Assembly (NCBI RefSeq): GCF_032598785.1
Contig: NZ_CP102984.1
Direction: 5' to 3' (one strand)
Origin: Terrisporobacter petrolearius
Lineage (GTDB): Bacteria; Bacillota; Clostridia; Peptostreptococcales; Peptostreptococcaceae
Length of the DNA: 64,000 bases
Positions within the stretch are counted from its first letter, which is position 1. Every line of letters starts with the position of its first letter. The notes below the pieces were generated by a model. The model ran no database searches. It had not been told where the DNA came from and worked only from the letters and a program-made list of their open reading frames with translations. A program made the translations under genes and the position numbers. Shown here piece by piece: positions 1 to 7,776 of this stretch.

Positions 1-41
1 TCAATACCTACTCCTATAAACTTAGAATATTTCTCCTCCAT
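1..41 (-). CDS. Partial CDS, 5' end only (unknown)
   Basis: Only the first 13 codons are inside the window; the protein starts MEEKYSKFIGVGI and runs off the left edge. An AGGAGG ribosome-binding site at about 46-51 sits just upstream of the ATG at 39-41. The gene follows the QueT-like gene by 23 bases, so the two are probably cotranscribed. Too little is visible to assign a function. Confidence 0.6.
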   Translation of the reverse strand, partial: MEEKYSKFIGVGI

Positions 42-64
42 AAGTTGCCTCCTTGCAAAATTAA

Positions 65-565
65 TTATTTTAAATTTTTTATTCTATTGCCATATTTATT
101 ATTAACCATTTTGAAAACTGGTAAACCTACTATAGTTATAACTACAAATTCTCCAAATCCAACTTGAAGAAATCCTAGAACAAATGGCACTCCAAAGAAT
201 TTGTATAATTCCCATCCTATAATTAATGCATTTATTATTGTTGGCCAAAGAGATGCAATAAATAATGTATATTTATTGTTCTTTATAAGTTTTGGCGTGT
301 AATATACTAAAATAGAACTTATTAAAGTTGCCAGCGTACCAAATATTATATCAGGAACTCCAAATGGTCCTACTACATTTGCTAAAAAACAGCCTAGTGT
401 TAAAGCTATTATGTATTCTTTACCAAATAGAGGTAAAAACATTAATATTTCTGAAATTCTAAATTGAATTTGTCCATAACTAATAAATCCAAGCGCTAAA
501 GTTATTACAGCATAAAGTGCTGCTATTAATCCAACTATAGCAATTTGTTTATTTTTATTTGTCAT
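65..565 (-). CDS. queT: QueT-family ECF transporter S component
   Basis: Predicted membrane protein of 166 residues with about five or six hydrophobic segments. The N-terminal IAALYAVITLAL, the Y-G-Q-I-Q-F-R-I-S-E motif and the LFG...ALTLGCFLANVVGPFG stretch are typical of the QueT (DUF988) family. These proteins are substrate-binding subunits of energy-coupling-factor importers thought to take up queuosine precursors. Such S components work with a shared EcfAAT module, which is not in this window. A TTGAGA-N17-TATAAT promoter lies upstream and a partial gene follows. I looked for a preQ1 riboswitch between promoter and start and found no convincing match. The family is clear; the substrate is inferred. 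Confidence 0.85.
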   Translation of the reverse strand: MTNKNKQIAIVGLIAALYAVITLALGFISYGQIQFRISEILMFLPLFGKEYIIALTLGCFLANVVGPFGVPDIIFGTLATLISSILVYYTPKLIKNNKYTLFIASLWPTIINALIIGWELYKFFGVPFVLGFLQVGFGEFVVITIVGLPVFKMVNNKYGNRIKNLK

Positions 566-619
566 ACTTCCCTCCTAAGCATAAGTTATACTTCTTTTAA
601 TTATTATGCAACATGAACG

Positions 620-648
620 ATTATATTATAAATCTATAAATATCTCAA
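620..648 (-). promoter_or_regulatory. Promoter of queT-like operon
   Basis: On the minus strand TTGAGA (643-648) and TATAAT (620-625) are separated by exactly 17 bases. The resulting leader would be about 50 nt. It contains a GCATAA/TTATGC stem just before the AGGAGG ribosome-binding site but no recognised aptamer. Confidence 0.55.
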
Positions 649-784
649 GTAAGATAATTACTAAGATTTAATATTTATTTTATTTATTAATCATATAGAT
701 ATATAAGTAATTTTAATTTCTACTCCTTTTTACTATTAAATTTATATAGTAACAAAAGATTAGTTTTAAATGTGAGGTGGTAAT

Positions 785-1942
785 ATGAAAAAGAAATATA
801 GAACATTGTTTAAATTTGATATAGAGCCTATAACAAGTATATTACTTATCTTTTCTACAATTGTTGCTCTTTATATATGCAATAGTCCCTACAAATACTT
901 ATATGATAACTTATTTTATAATACTTACATTATAAATGACTTTAATTTACATAGCTTTGTTAATGACTTTTTAATGTCCATATTTTTTTTATTAGCAGGG
1001 TTAGAAATAAAAGATGAAATTTTATATGGAAGTTTATCTTCTTATAAACAAGCATCTTTTCCTGTAATTGCATCTATAGGTGGTGTAATAATGCCTGCAA
1101 TAATTTTCACATATTTTAATTTAAATACAAATTATATTAATGGAATTTGCATACCCATATCAACTGATATCGCCTTTTCTATGGGTATTTATTTTTTGTT
1201 TAACAAGTATTTAAATCCATCAATAAAAATGTTTTTATTATCTTTAGCTGTAGTAGATGATTTGGTTTCCATAATATTAATAGGCACAGTTTATTCATCA
1301 AAAATTAATTTATCTTTTTTTATTTTCTCTCTTTTTTGTTTAATTATAATTTGCATTGCAAATAAAGTTTTTAAAGTTGAAAACATATTTTTCTATCTAC
1401 TAATAGGACTATTTTTATGGTATTTTATTCATCTTAGTGGTATTCATTCAACTTTAAGTGGAATACTTTTAGCTATAGGAATTCCTGCAAAATCATATAA
1501 ACGAAAACATTCAGTATCTCATTTAACAAGAAGACTTTTTAGTATTTTTAATAATTTTATTATAATACCATTGTTTGCATTTGCTAATACAGGAGTAAGT
1601 ATTGACTCTAGTTTAAATTTATCAAAATATCCAACTATATTTTTAGGTATATATCTAGGCCTTTTAATAGGAAAGCCACTAGGAATAATGCTTTTTACCT
1701 ATATTACCAATTTAATAGGATTATCAAAAAAACCTAAGGAGTTAAACTGGACATCCGTATTTATTGTATCTCTAATTTCTAGTATTGGTTTTACTATGTC
1801 AATATTTGTTTCAGAGGTCGCTTATATTGGCAATGCAGAACTTATAAGTATATCTAAACTTTGCATATTGATTAGTAGCTTAACCTCTATAATACTTTCA
1901 TCTTTATTTATAAAAACATTTAAAGAATTACATATTATATAA
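785..1942 (+). CDS. nhaA: Na+/H+ antiporter NhaA
   Basis: Integral membrane antiporter of 385 residues, the usual NhaA length, with about 11-12 hydrophobic segments. Diagnostic motifs are LLAGLEIKDE near residue 71, STDIAFSMGI, the paired aspartates in LAVVDDLVSI (the ion-binding DD of E. coli NhaA), GIHSTLSGILLAIGIP, and IIPLFAFANTGV. It exchanges external protons for internal Na+/Li+ and supports pH and salt homeostasis. The start is set by GAGGTGGTAATATG. It is a single-gene unit transcribed away from the QueT-like gene and converging on the 2146-2457 gene, with which it shares a terminator. NhaA is less common in Clostridia than NhaC or NhaD, so acquisition by transfer is possible but not shown here. 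Confidence 0.93.
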   Translation: MKKKYRTLFKFDIEPITSILLIFSTIVALYICNSPYKYLYDNLFYNTYIINDFNLHSFVNDFLMSIFFLLAGLEIKDEILYGSLSSYKQASFPVIASIGGVIMPAIIFTYFNLNTNYINGICIPISTDIAFSMGIYFLFNKYLNPSIKMFLLSLAVVDDLVSIILIGTVYSSKINLSFFIFSLFCLIIICIANKVFKVENIFFYLLIGLFLWYFIHLSGIHSTLSGILLAIGIPAKSYKRKHSVSHLTRRLFSIFNNFIIIPLFAFANTGVSIDSSLNLSKYPTIFLGIYLGLLIGKPLGIMLFTYITNLIGLSKKPKELNWTSVFIVSLISSIGFTMSIFVSEVAYIGNAELISISKLCILISSLTSIILSSLFIKTFKELHII

Positions 1943-1956
1943 TAAAAAATTTGCTT

Positions 1957-2016
1957 CCCTTAAGCCACTGCGTGGGCGCCATGAAATTTTAGGCAACGAC
2001 CTTGCTCAAAAACACA
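1957..2016. other. GC-rich intergenic island of unknown nature
   Basis: Between nhaA and its terminator lies a stretch far richer in G+C than anything nearby, including CCACTGCGTGG (a potential 4-bp hairpin) and the palindrome GGCGCC. On the minus strand it ends GCTTAAGGGAAGC followed by AAATTTTTT, which could act as a weak terminator. It matches no RNA family I recognise. It may be an interspersed repeat, the 3' end of a small RNA, or a mobile-element scar. Confidence 0.4.
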
Positions 2017-2100
2017 TTTTTTACATTTTCTAAATAAATTGATAAAACTTAATTACAGAGCTATCAACAGCGCAAATCAAACTATGATTTCCTAACATGC

Positions 2101-2143
2101 AAAAAATAGCTATTCACAAATTTAATGTGATAGCTATTTTTAT
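2101..2143. terminator. Bidirectional terminator, nhaA / 2146 gene
   Basis: An AAATAGCTAT...ATAGCTATTT stem with an inner CACA/TGTG extension is flanked by A-runs and T-runs on both sides. It sits between two convergent genes and can serve both. Confidence 0.75.
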
Positions 2144-2145
2144 TT

Positions 2146-2457
2146 TTAGTCTATTTTCTCTTCTTCTGATTTAACCTCTTCTTTATTAATAGTAGTAGGA
2201 TTTAAGTTATTTAATCTATTAATTATATATCCTATGGCCCAAACTACTATTGCATAAAATACATATGGCATTGAAGTACTTACATAGTAACTTATAACGT
2301 CTGCTAATTGATCTTTTATAACTATACTACCTGCTGCTACAAGACTAGAAATATATGTATGTGAAGTATATATTGTAAATATAGAATATACTGCTATAAG
2401 AGCAGCAACCACATATAATACTATTGGTATAATAGCTTTTTTGTTCCCTTTTTTCAT
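2146..2457 (-). CDS. Small two-helix membrane protein, unknown
   Basis: Protein of 103 residues. A basic N-terminus (MKKGNKKA) is followed by a membrane segment around 10-30 and a second around 65-85, with a charged, Glu/Lys-rich cytoplasmic tail. No domain is recognised. The gene has its own ribosome-binding site (GGAGACAACTAA before the ATG) and lies downstream of ldh on the same strand with a 133-base gap containing a hairpin, so it is probably a separate unit. Function unknown. Confidence 0.65.
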   Translation of the reverse strand: MKKGNKKAIIPIVLYVVAALIAVYSIFTIYTSHTYISSLVAAGSIVIKDQLADVISYYVSTSMPYVFYAIVVWAIGYIINRLNNLNPTTINKEEVKSEEEKID

Positions 2458-2556
2458 TTAGTTGTCTCCTTTTCATTTTTTCTACAATAAAATATTACCA
2501 AATCCATATGAATTACATATGAATTAATCATGTACTTTGTATGTATTAATTATATT

Positions 2557-2594
2557 ATAACAAATAAGATACTTAATCATATCCTATTTGTTAT
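2557..2594 (-). terminator. Probable ldh terminator hairpin
   Basis: ATAACAAATA (2557-2566) pairs perfectly with TATTTGTTAT (2585-2594), with a further GATA/TATC pairing inside. It overlaps the ldh stop codon. The downstream strand is AT-rich but lacks a pure T-run, so termination may be partial. Confidence 0.45.
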
Positions 2595-3535
2595 ATATCT
2601 AATTTTTCTATATTTTCTTTCATTATTTCTATTGAATCATCAAGCTTAACTTTTTCTTTCTTCTCCAAAGGAAGCTCTATCACTTCTCTAACTCCGGTTT
2701 CATTTACAACACTTGGCACAGCTATAAATACATCTATATGCCCATATTTATTATCTAAGTATGATGATACTGTTAGTATACTGTTTTCATTTTCTAATAT
2801 TGCTTGTGTAATTCTAGCTAAAGCCATACCTATTCCATAATAAGTTGAATTCTTGCACTCTATTATTTTATAAGCTATGTTTCTAACTTCATCTTCTATC
2901 AGTTCTAAATCTTCAAATTTAACCTTTGCATCCTTCTTTGAGGCTACTTGATATATTGGTTGAACTCCCATTAACGCATAGCTCCATGCTACAAATTGAG
3001 AATCTCCATGTTCTCCCATTACATAGGCATGTATAGATTTTGGGGTAACTCCCAATCTTTCACCTAAGCCAAATCTTAGCCTTGCTGTATCAAGAGTAGT
3101 TCCTGATCCCATTATTTTTGATTTATCATATCCTAATATTTTCCAAACAACATAAGTCATAATATCTACTGGATTTGAAGCAACTATAATTATTCCATCA
3201 AAACTAGTTTTCTTAATTTCTCCCACTATTGATTTCATTATTTTAGTATTTTTATGTAATAAATTAAGCCTTGTTTCTCCAGGTACTTGAGTAGCTCCTG
3301 CTGTTATACAAATTATATTTGCATCACTACAGTCACTATAATCACCTGAATATATTTTCATTTTTCTAGGTGCATAACTTAACCCATGATTTAAATCTAA
3401 TGCCTCACCAACAGTTCTATTTTTATCTATATCTATTAAAACCAACTCTTCACATGTTCCTTGGTTTACCATTGAATAAGCATAACTCATACCAACCATT
3501 CCTGCTCCAACTATAACTACTTTATTCTTTTTCAT
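2591..3535 (-). CDS. ldh: L-lactate dehydrogenase
   Basis: NAD-dependent enzyme of 314 residues interconverting pyruvate and L-lactate in the cytoplasm, used for fermentative NAD+ regeneration. The Rossmann motif GAGMVGMSYA is at residues 10-19. The specificity loop AGATQVPGETRL carries Gln83, the lactate-type residue (malate dehydrogenases have Arg). Arg89 and the substrate-binding Asp149/Arg152 pair are present, as is catalytic His176 in GEHGDS. Length and motifs are normal for bacterial LDH. AGGAGGGACAATATG fixes the start. It is monocistronic, with a terminator-like hairpin overlapping its stop. No Rex operator was recognised by eye. Confidence 0.95.
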   Translation of the reverse strand: MKKNKVVIVGAGMVGMSYAYSMVNQGTCEELVLIDIDKNRTVGEALDLNHGLSYAPRKMKIYSGDYSDCSDANIICITAGATQVPGETRLNLLHKNTKIMKSIVGEIKKTSFDGIIIVASNPVDIMTYVVWKILGYDKSKIMGSGTTLDTARLRFGLGERLGVTPKSIHAYVMGEHGDSQFVAWSYALMGVQPIYQVASKKDAKVKFEDLELIEDEVRNIAYKIIECKNSTYYGIGMALARITQAILENENSILTVSSYLDNKYGHIDVFIAVPSVVNETGVREVIELPLEKKEKVKLDDSIEIMKENIEKLDI

Positions 3536-3702
3536 ATTGTCCCTCCTGAAGTCTGTTATATTTTGTAAAATATATTATATATATTAATTTTTATCAACGT
3601 CAATATATATTTATTATATATTATTAATTTTTATATTTATTTAATTCACTTAACAATTAATTATTATTTGTTATACTTATAATATTTAATCATTTAACAC
3701 AT

Positions 3703-3733
3703 AAAAAAGAACACCCTTAAAGGTGTTCTTTTT
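3703..3733 (-). terminator. Terminator of map
   Basis: AAGAACACC and GGTGTTCTT form a 9-bp stem with a short loop, followed on the minus strand by a run of T (read as A3703-3708 on the plus strand). Confidence 0.8.
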
Positions 3734-3735
3734 TA

Positions 3736-4602
3736 TTAATAAGCTAAAATTTCGTATCCATCTTCAGTTACAAGTATCATATTTTCCCATTGTGCAGAAA
3801 GTTTTCCATCTTCTGTGTATGAAGTCCATCCGTTATCTGCATCTATATATAATTCATGATGACCTTCATTTATCATAGGCTCTATAGTAAATATCATTCC
3901 AGGTACCATAAGCATTCCTTCATTTCTAGTTCCATAATGGAATACAAATGGATCTTCATGGAACTCTAATCCTATACCATGACCACCAAATTCTCTAACT
4001 ACAGAATATCCATTTGCTTTTGCATGTTGTTCTATTATATATGCAACATTGCCAAGTCTAGTCCAAGGTTTAACAGCTTCTATACCTTTTATCATACACT
4101 CTTTTGTTACTTCTACTAATTTCTTAGCATTATCGCTTACTTCACCTATCATATACATTCTAGATGCGTCTGAATAATATCCATTTAATATTGTAGAAAC
4201 ATCCACGTTTATTATGTCACCATTTTTTAAAATATATCCATCTGGTATACCATGGCATATTTGGTCATTCACTGAAGTACAACAACTCTTAGGAAACCCA
4301 CTATATCCAAGAGGTGCTGGTATAGCTCCTTGTGATACTGTATAGTCATGTACTATTTGATCAACTTCTTCAGTAGTCATTCCTGCTTTAATTTTTTGTC
4401 CAACTAAATTTAAAATTTCATTATTTATTTTAGCACTTTCTTTTATTTTTTCTATTTGCTGTGGAGTTTTTATTAAACTTCTATGTGGCACCTCATAACC
4501 TTTTGACTTAAATTCTTTTATTTTTTCATCAAAATTCATATGGCACTTTTTATATTTTTCACCACTACCACACCAGCATTTGTCATTTCTTCCTATAATC
4601 AT
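3736..4602 (-). CDS. map: Type I methionine aminopeptidase with SEC-C zinc motif
   Basis: Removes the initiator methionine from nascent proteins. The 288-residue protein has an N-terminal SEC-C metal-binding motif (Cys9, Cys11, Cys20, His21 in NDKCWCGSGEKYKKCH) followed by the pita-bread catalytic domain. Catalytic and dimetal ligands are visible: His117 (CHGIPDG), Asp134 and Asp145, His208 (GGHGIGLEFHEDP), Glu241 (FTIEPM) and Glu273 (QWENM). The SEC-C form is a common clostridial arrangement and may aid ribosome docking by analogy with SecA's zinc domain; that role is inference. It lies 27 bases downstream of the U32 gene on the same strand, so the two may be cotranscribed. Confidence 0.95.
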   Translation of the reverse strand: MIIGRNDKCWCGSGEKYKKCHMNFDEKIKEFKSKGYEVPHRSLIKTPQQIEKIKESAKINNEILNLVGQKIKAGMTTEEVDQIVHDYTVSQGAIPAPLGYSGFPKSCCTSVNDQICHGIPDGYILKNGDIINVDVSTILNGYYSDASRMYMIGEVSDNAKKLVEVTKECMIKGIEAVKPWTRLGNVAYIIEQHAKANGYSVVREFGGHGIGLEFHEDPFVFHYGTRNEGMLMVPGMIFTIEPMINEGHHELYIDADNGWTSYTEDGKLSAQWENMILVTEDGYEILAY

Positions 4603-4629
4603 TTATACTCTCACTTCCTTAATATATAT

Positions 4630-5868
4630 CTATAATATTCTTGTTTTTTCTATAGGCTTTCTTAATATATAATTTTTCTCTAACTTTATTCCAACCTTCA
4701 TTTTCACTATTTGTCTAGCATGAGGTGCTGACTCTATTGGGTTACCTTCTTCATCATACATTTCTTCTATTGTAGTAAACATCGTATCTTTGAAAGGCCC
4801 TATAACTTCAATTTTATCTCCCACATACATTTTATTTCTCTGCTCAACTATATATAATCCCGTTTCTTCTTCATAATCTTTAACTAATCCTATAAAGTCA
4901 TAATTTCTTATATAAGAAGCTGATTCATAGTTATTAGAATTTTCATCAGGTCTATTTAAGAAGAACCCCGTTGAGTAATCTCTATGACTTCCTTTTTTTA
5001 GTTCTTCTAGCCATACTGGATTGAATTCCCAGTTTTCAGGGTCTTTGTAATACTCATCTATTGCCATTCTATAAGCTCTAACTGTTGTTGCTACGTAATA
5101 TGCTGTTTTCATTCTTCCTTCTATTTTTAATGAAGTTATTCCACTTTCAAAAATTTGTGGGATATATTTTATCATACATAAATCTTTTGTATTAAAGAAG
5201 AACTCTGGATCAATATCTTCTACGACAGGAGTATATTCACCCTTATTTTCTTCCATTAAAGTATATTTCCATCTACAAGATTGAGCACATGATCCTTTGT
5301 TTGCATCTCTTCCTGTTGTATAGTTGCTTATTGTACACTTTCCTGAATAAGACATACACATTGCACCATGAACAAAAGCCTCTATATCCATATCTTGTGG
5401 AATATGTTCTCTTATCTCTTTCGTTTCCTCAAAGGACAACTCTCTTGCTGTTACTATTCTTTGAGCTCCTTTGTTATACCAAAAATTAGCAGCAACATGA
5501 TTTGTTGTACTTGCTTGTGTACTAATATGAACTTCCATGTTAGGTATAGTTTCTTTTACTATTTTAAATACACCAGGGTCTGATACTATTACAGCATCCA
5601 CTCCTATTTCTTCTAATTCTATTAAGTAATCTCTAAGTACTTGTAAGTCTTCACTTCTTGGTATTATGTTACAAGTAACAAAAACTTTTTTACCTTTTTC
5701 GTGTGCAAAGTTCACACCTTCTATCATATTGTCTTTAGTGAAGTTTTTTGCTGCTGACCTCATACCAAAAATTTCTCCACCTATGTAAACAGCATCTGCT
5801 CCATATTCAAAAGCTATTTTTAGTTTTTCTAAATCACCAGCGGGGGCTAATAATTCTACTTCTCTCAT
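4630..5868 (-). CDS. trhP: Peptidase U32 family protein (TrhP/YegQ-like tRNA hydroxylation)
   Basis: Protein of 412 residues starting MREVELLAPAGDLEKL. The open frame extends 14 codons further upstream, but AAAGGAG six bases before this ATG makes it the likely start. The U32 signature is present: a TIM-barrel-like N-terminus, the GAMCMSYSGKC motif and the downstream GSCAQSCRW, which give four Cys for a probable Fe-S site, then IEGRMKTAYYVA and a C-terminal beta-rich region. Close relatives (YegQ/TrhP, B. subtilis YrrO) hydroxylate U34 of tRNA using prephenate rather than acting as proteases. Older annotations call such proteins collagenase-like. The family is certain; the tRNA role is by homology. 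Confidence 0.85.
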   Translation of the reverse strand: MREVELLAPAGDLEKLKIAFEYGADAVYIGGEIFGMRSAAKNFTKDNMIEGVNFAHEKGKKVFVTCNIIPRSEDLQVLRDYLIELEEIGVDAVIVSDPGVFKIVKETIPNMEVHISTQASTTNHVAANFWYNKGAQRIVTARELSFEETKEIREHIPQDMDIEAFVHGAMCMSYSGKCTISNYTTGRDANKGSCAQSCRWKYTLMEENKGEYTPVVEDIDPEFFFNTKDLCMIKYIPQIFESGITSLKIEGRMKTAYYVATTVRAYRMAIDEYYKDPENWEFNPVWLEELKKGSHRDYSTGFFLNRPDENSNNYESASYIRNYDFIGLVKDYEEETGLYIVEQRNKMYVGDKIEVIGPFKDTMFTTIEEMYDEEGNPIESAPHARQIVKMKVGIKLEKNYILRKPIEKTRIL

Positions 5869-6080
5869 TTCGTCTCCTTTGTTTTTATATATTTCTAGTA
5901 ATATATACAATTAATATATTTTAATTATTAAATTAAGATATTATAAATATGTTCTATTTGAACTTTTACATACTTATTATACCACAATATCTTTCTTATA
6001 AATTAAAATTACCCTTAGAAATTATTTTTAAGCATATTTTAAGCATATTAGTCTAATGTAATATAACCTTAAAACAATAA

Positions 6081-6116
6081 AAAAGAGCAATGATATAAAA
6101 ATATTACTGCTCTTTT
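6081..6116 (-). terminator. Terminator of MATE gene
   Basis: AAAGAGCA and TGCTCTTT pair around an additional AT-rich stem; A-runs on the plus-strand left side give the T-run for minus-strand transcripts. Confidence 0.7.
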
Positions 6117-6121
6117 AAATA

Positions 6122-7552
6122 TTAATTTTCATTTGTGCATTCTATAATTTTAACACTGTTATTTTCCTCATTTAAGCTTTCCTCTTTTTTAGTTAATGGC
6201 AGTATTTCCTTTTTGTATACATATTTAAACCCTATAATACTTAACGAAACAGATGCTAATTCTGCAATAGGAAAAGCCCACCATACAAGATTTAAATTGT
6301 TTGTTTTGGATAGTAAGTATGCTACAGGAAGCAATACAACTAACTGCCTACCTATTGATACAATTAAGCTCATTACCCCATTGCCAAGGGCTTGAAACAT
6401 GGAGGATACAACTATACAGTACCCTGCAAATAAAAAGCTAAGACTAATTATTCTAAGAGCTGGAATACCGATATTTATCATTTCTTGTGATGCACTAAAT
6501 AAACTTAATAATTCTTTTGGGAAAATTTGAAATATACATAAACCAATAATCATTATTATTATTGCATAAATAATACTTATTTTTACAGTTTTCATCAACC
6601 TATCTTTATGTTTGGCTCCATAATTATAAGATACAATTGGAACCATACCGTTATTAATACCAATTACAGGCATAAATATGAAACTTTGTAACTTGAAATA
6701 TACTCCAAATACTGCAGTTGCTGTGGAGGTAAATACAAGTAAAATCTTATTTATACCAAAAGTCATAACTGAGCCTATAGATGCCATTACAATTGAAGGT
6801 ATGCCTACAGAATAAATATCTTTTATTGTTTTGAAATTAGGCCTGAAGCCTTTAATTTTAACTTTAATCTCTTTATTTTTAGTACTATTTAAGTAAATTC
6901 CTAAGGTCATACCACTTATTTGCCCTATTACTGTGGCTATAGCCGCACCAGCTATTCCCATTTTAGGAAAGCCAAGCAATCCGAATATTAATATAGGATC
7001 TAATATAATATTTATTATTGCTCCAGTTAATTGAGTCATCATAGAATATATTGTTTTTCCTGTAGATTGCATTAGTTTTTCAAATACTAATTGACCATAC
7101 AAGCCAAAAGAACAAGTGGTGCAAATAATTAAATAATCATATCCACCTTCTACAATTTCTTTTATATCTGTTTGCCACTGAAAAAAAGATTTACTAAATA
7201 AAATACCTATGACTAAAAAAGCTAAATAGCTTAAGACTGCCAAGAATATTCCATTGTTTGCTGCATTATTTGCTTCTTCATAATTTTTCTCCCCTAAAGA
7301 TCTAGATAGTAGAGCATTTATACCTACTCCTGTACCCACTCCAACAGCTATCATAAAATTTTGAACAGGAAAAGCTAGCGATACTGACGCTAAAGCATTT
7401 TCACTAATTTGAGAAACAAAAACACTATCTACAACATTATATAATGCTTGAACTAACATGGACACAATCATTGGAAGGGACATTGTTATAATTAATTTAT
7501 TTACAGGCATAGTACCCATTTTATTTTCTTGAATTACACTTTCACTGGACAT
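6122..7552 (-). CDS. MATE family multidrug/Na+ antiporter
   Basis: Membrane exporter of 476 residues with about 12 hydrophobic segments in two repeated halves. MATE hallmarks include the N-terminal PVNKLIITMSLPMIVSMLVQALYN region, VDSVFVSQ, ARTIGE-like LSRSLGEKNYEEA, and the second-half equivalents ILLVFTSTATAVFGV and PIVSYNYGAKHKDR. Such proteins expel cationic drugs or metabolites in exchange for Na+ or H+. Substrate cannot be told from sequence. A TTGACA-N17-TACACT promoter and two striking palindromes precede it, so expression is probably controlled by a dedicated repressor not encoded nearby. Confidence 0.9.
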   Translation of the reverse strand: MSSESVIQENKMGTMPVNKLIITMSLPMIVSMLVQALYNVVDSVFVSQISENALASVSLAFPVQNFMIAVGVGTGVGINALLSRSLGEKNYEEANNAANNGIFLAVLSYLAFLVIGILFSKSFFQWQTDIKEIVEGGYDYLIICTTCSFGLYGQLVFEKLMQSTGKTIYSMMTQLTGAIINIILDPILIFGLLGFPKMGIAGAAIATVIGQISGMTLGIYLNSTKNKEIKVKIKGFRPNFKTIKDIYSVGIPSIVMASIGSVMTFGINKILLVFTSTATAVFGVYFKLQSFIFMPVIGINNGMVPIVSYNYGAKHKDRLMKTVKISIIYAIIIMIIGLCIFQIFPKELLSLFSASQEMINIGIPALRIISLSFLFAGYCIVVSSMFQALGNGVMSLIVSIGRQLVVLLPVAYLLSKTNNLNLVWWAFPIAELASVSLSIIGFKYVYKKEILPLTKKEESLNEENNSVKIIECTNEN

Positions 7553-7581
7553 ATGTTTAATCTACTCCTTTCATAACTGCA

Positions 7582-7601
7582 ATAGTTGCGTTGACAACTA
7601 T
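7582..7601. promoter_or_regulatory. Operator-like palindrome, MATE leader (proximal)
   Basis: ATAGTTG (7582-7588) and CAACTAT (7595-7601) form a perfect 7-6-7 inverted repeat just upstream of the MATE ribosome-binding site. The TAGTTG/CAACTA type of half-site is common for MarR-family repressors. Confidence 0.5.
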
Positions 7602-7613
7602 CATCAAATGAAT

Positions 7614-7653
7614 AATGGGTATTATAACTATTGTATAGTTAAGAATACCCATT
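7614..7653. promoter_or_regulatory. Forty-base nested palindrome, MATE leader (distal)
   Basis: The outer arms AATGGGTATT (7614-7623) and AATACCCATT (7644-7653) pair perfectly. The inner arms TAACTAT (7625-7631) and ATAGTTA (7635-7641) also pair. It starts just downstream of the predicted transcription start. It can be an operator resembling the proximal site, or an mRNA hairpin. Confidence 0.5.
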
Positions 7654-7659
7654 AATTTA

Positions 7660-7688
7660 AGTGTATATATAGTAAAATATATTGTCAA
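7660..7688 (-). promoter_or_regulatory. Promoter of MATE gene
   Basis: TTGACA (7683-7688 read on the minus strand) and TACACT (7660-7665) are 17 bases apart. Confidence 0.6.
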
Positions 7689-7735
7689 TATCTTCATATT
7701 ATATTATGCTTTTTATTATTTAATATTTAATAAAC

Positions 7736-7768
7736 AAAGAGAAATTAGCTACGAGCTAACTTCTCTTT
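7736..7768 (-). terminator. Terminator of purine permease gene
   Basis: AAAGAGAAATTAGCT and AGCTAACTTCTCTTT pair with one mismatch around the loop ACG. Confidence 0.75.
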
Positions 7769-7776
7769 TATTTTTA

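Noticed and set aside
566..619. Possible preQ1 riboswitch before the QueT-like gene
   Set aside because: The leader lacks the preQ1-I stem, loop and A-rich tail; only a weak GCATAA/TTATGC stem is present.
5868..5910. Longer N-terminus for the U32 protein
   Set aside because: AAAGGAG lies six bases before the internal ATG, and family members begin at that position.
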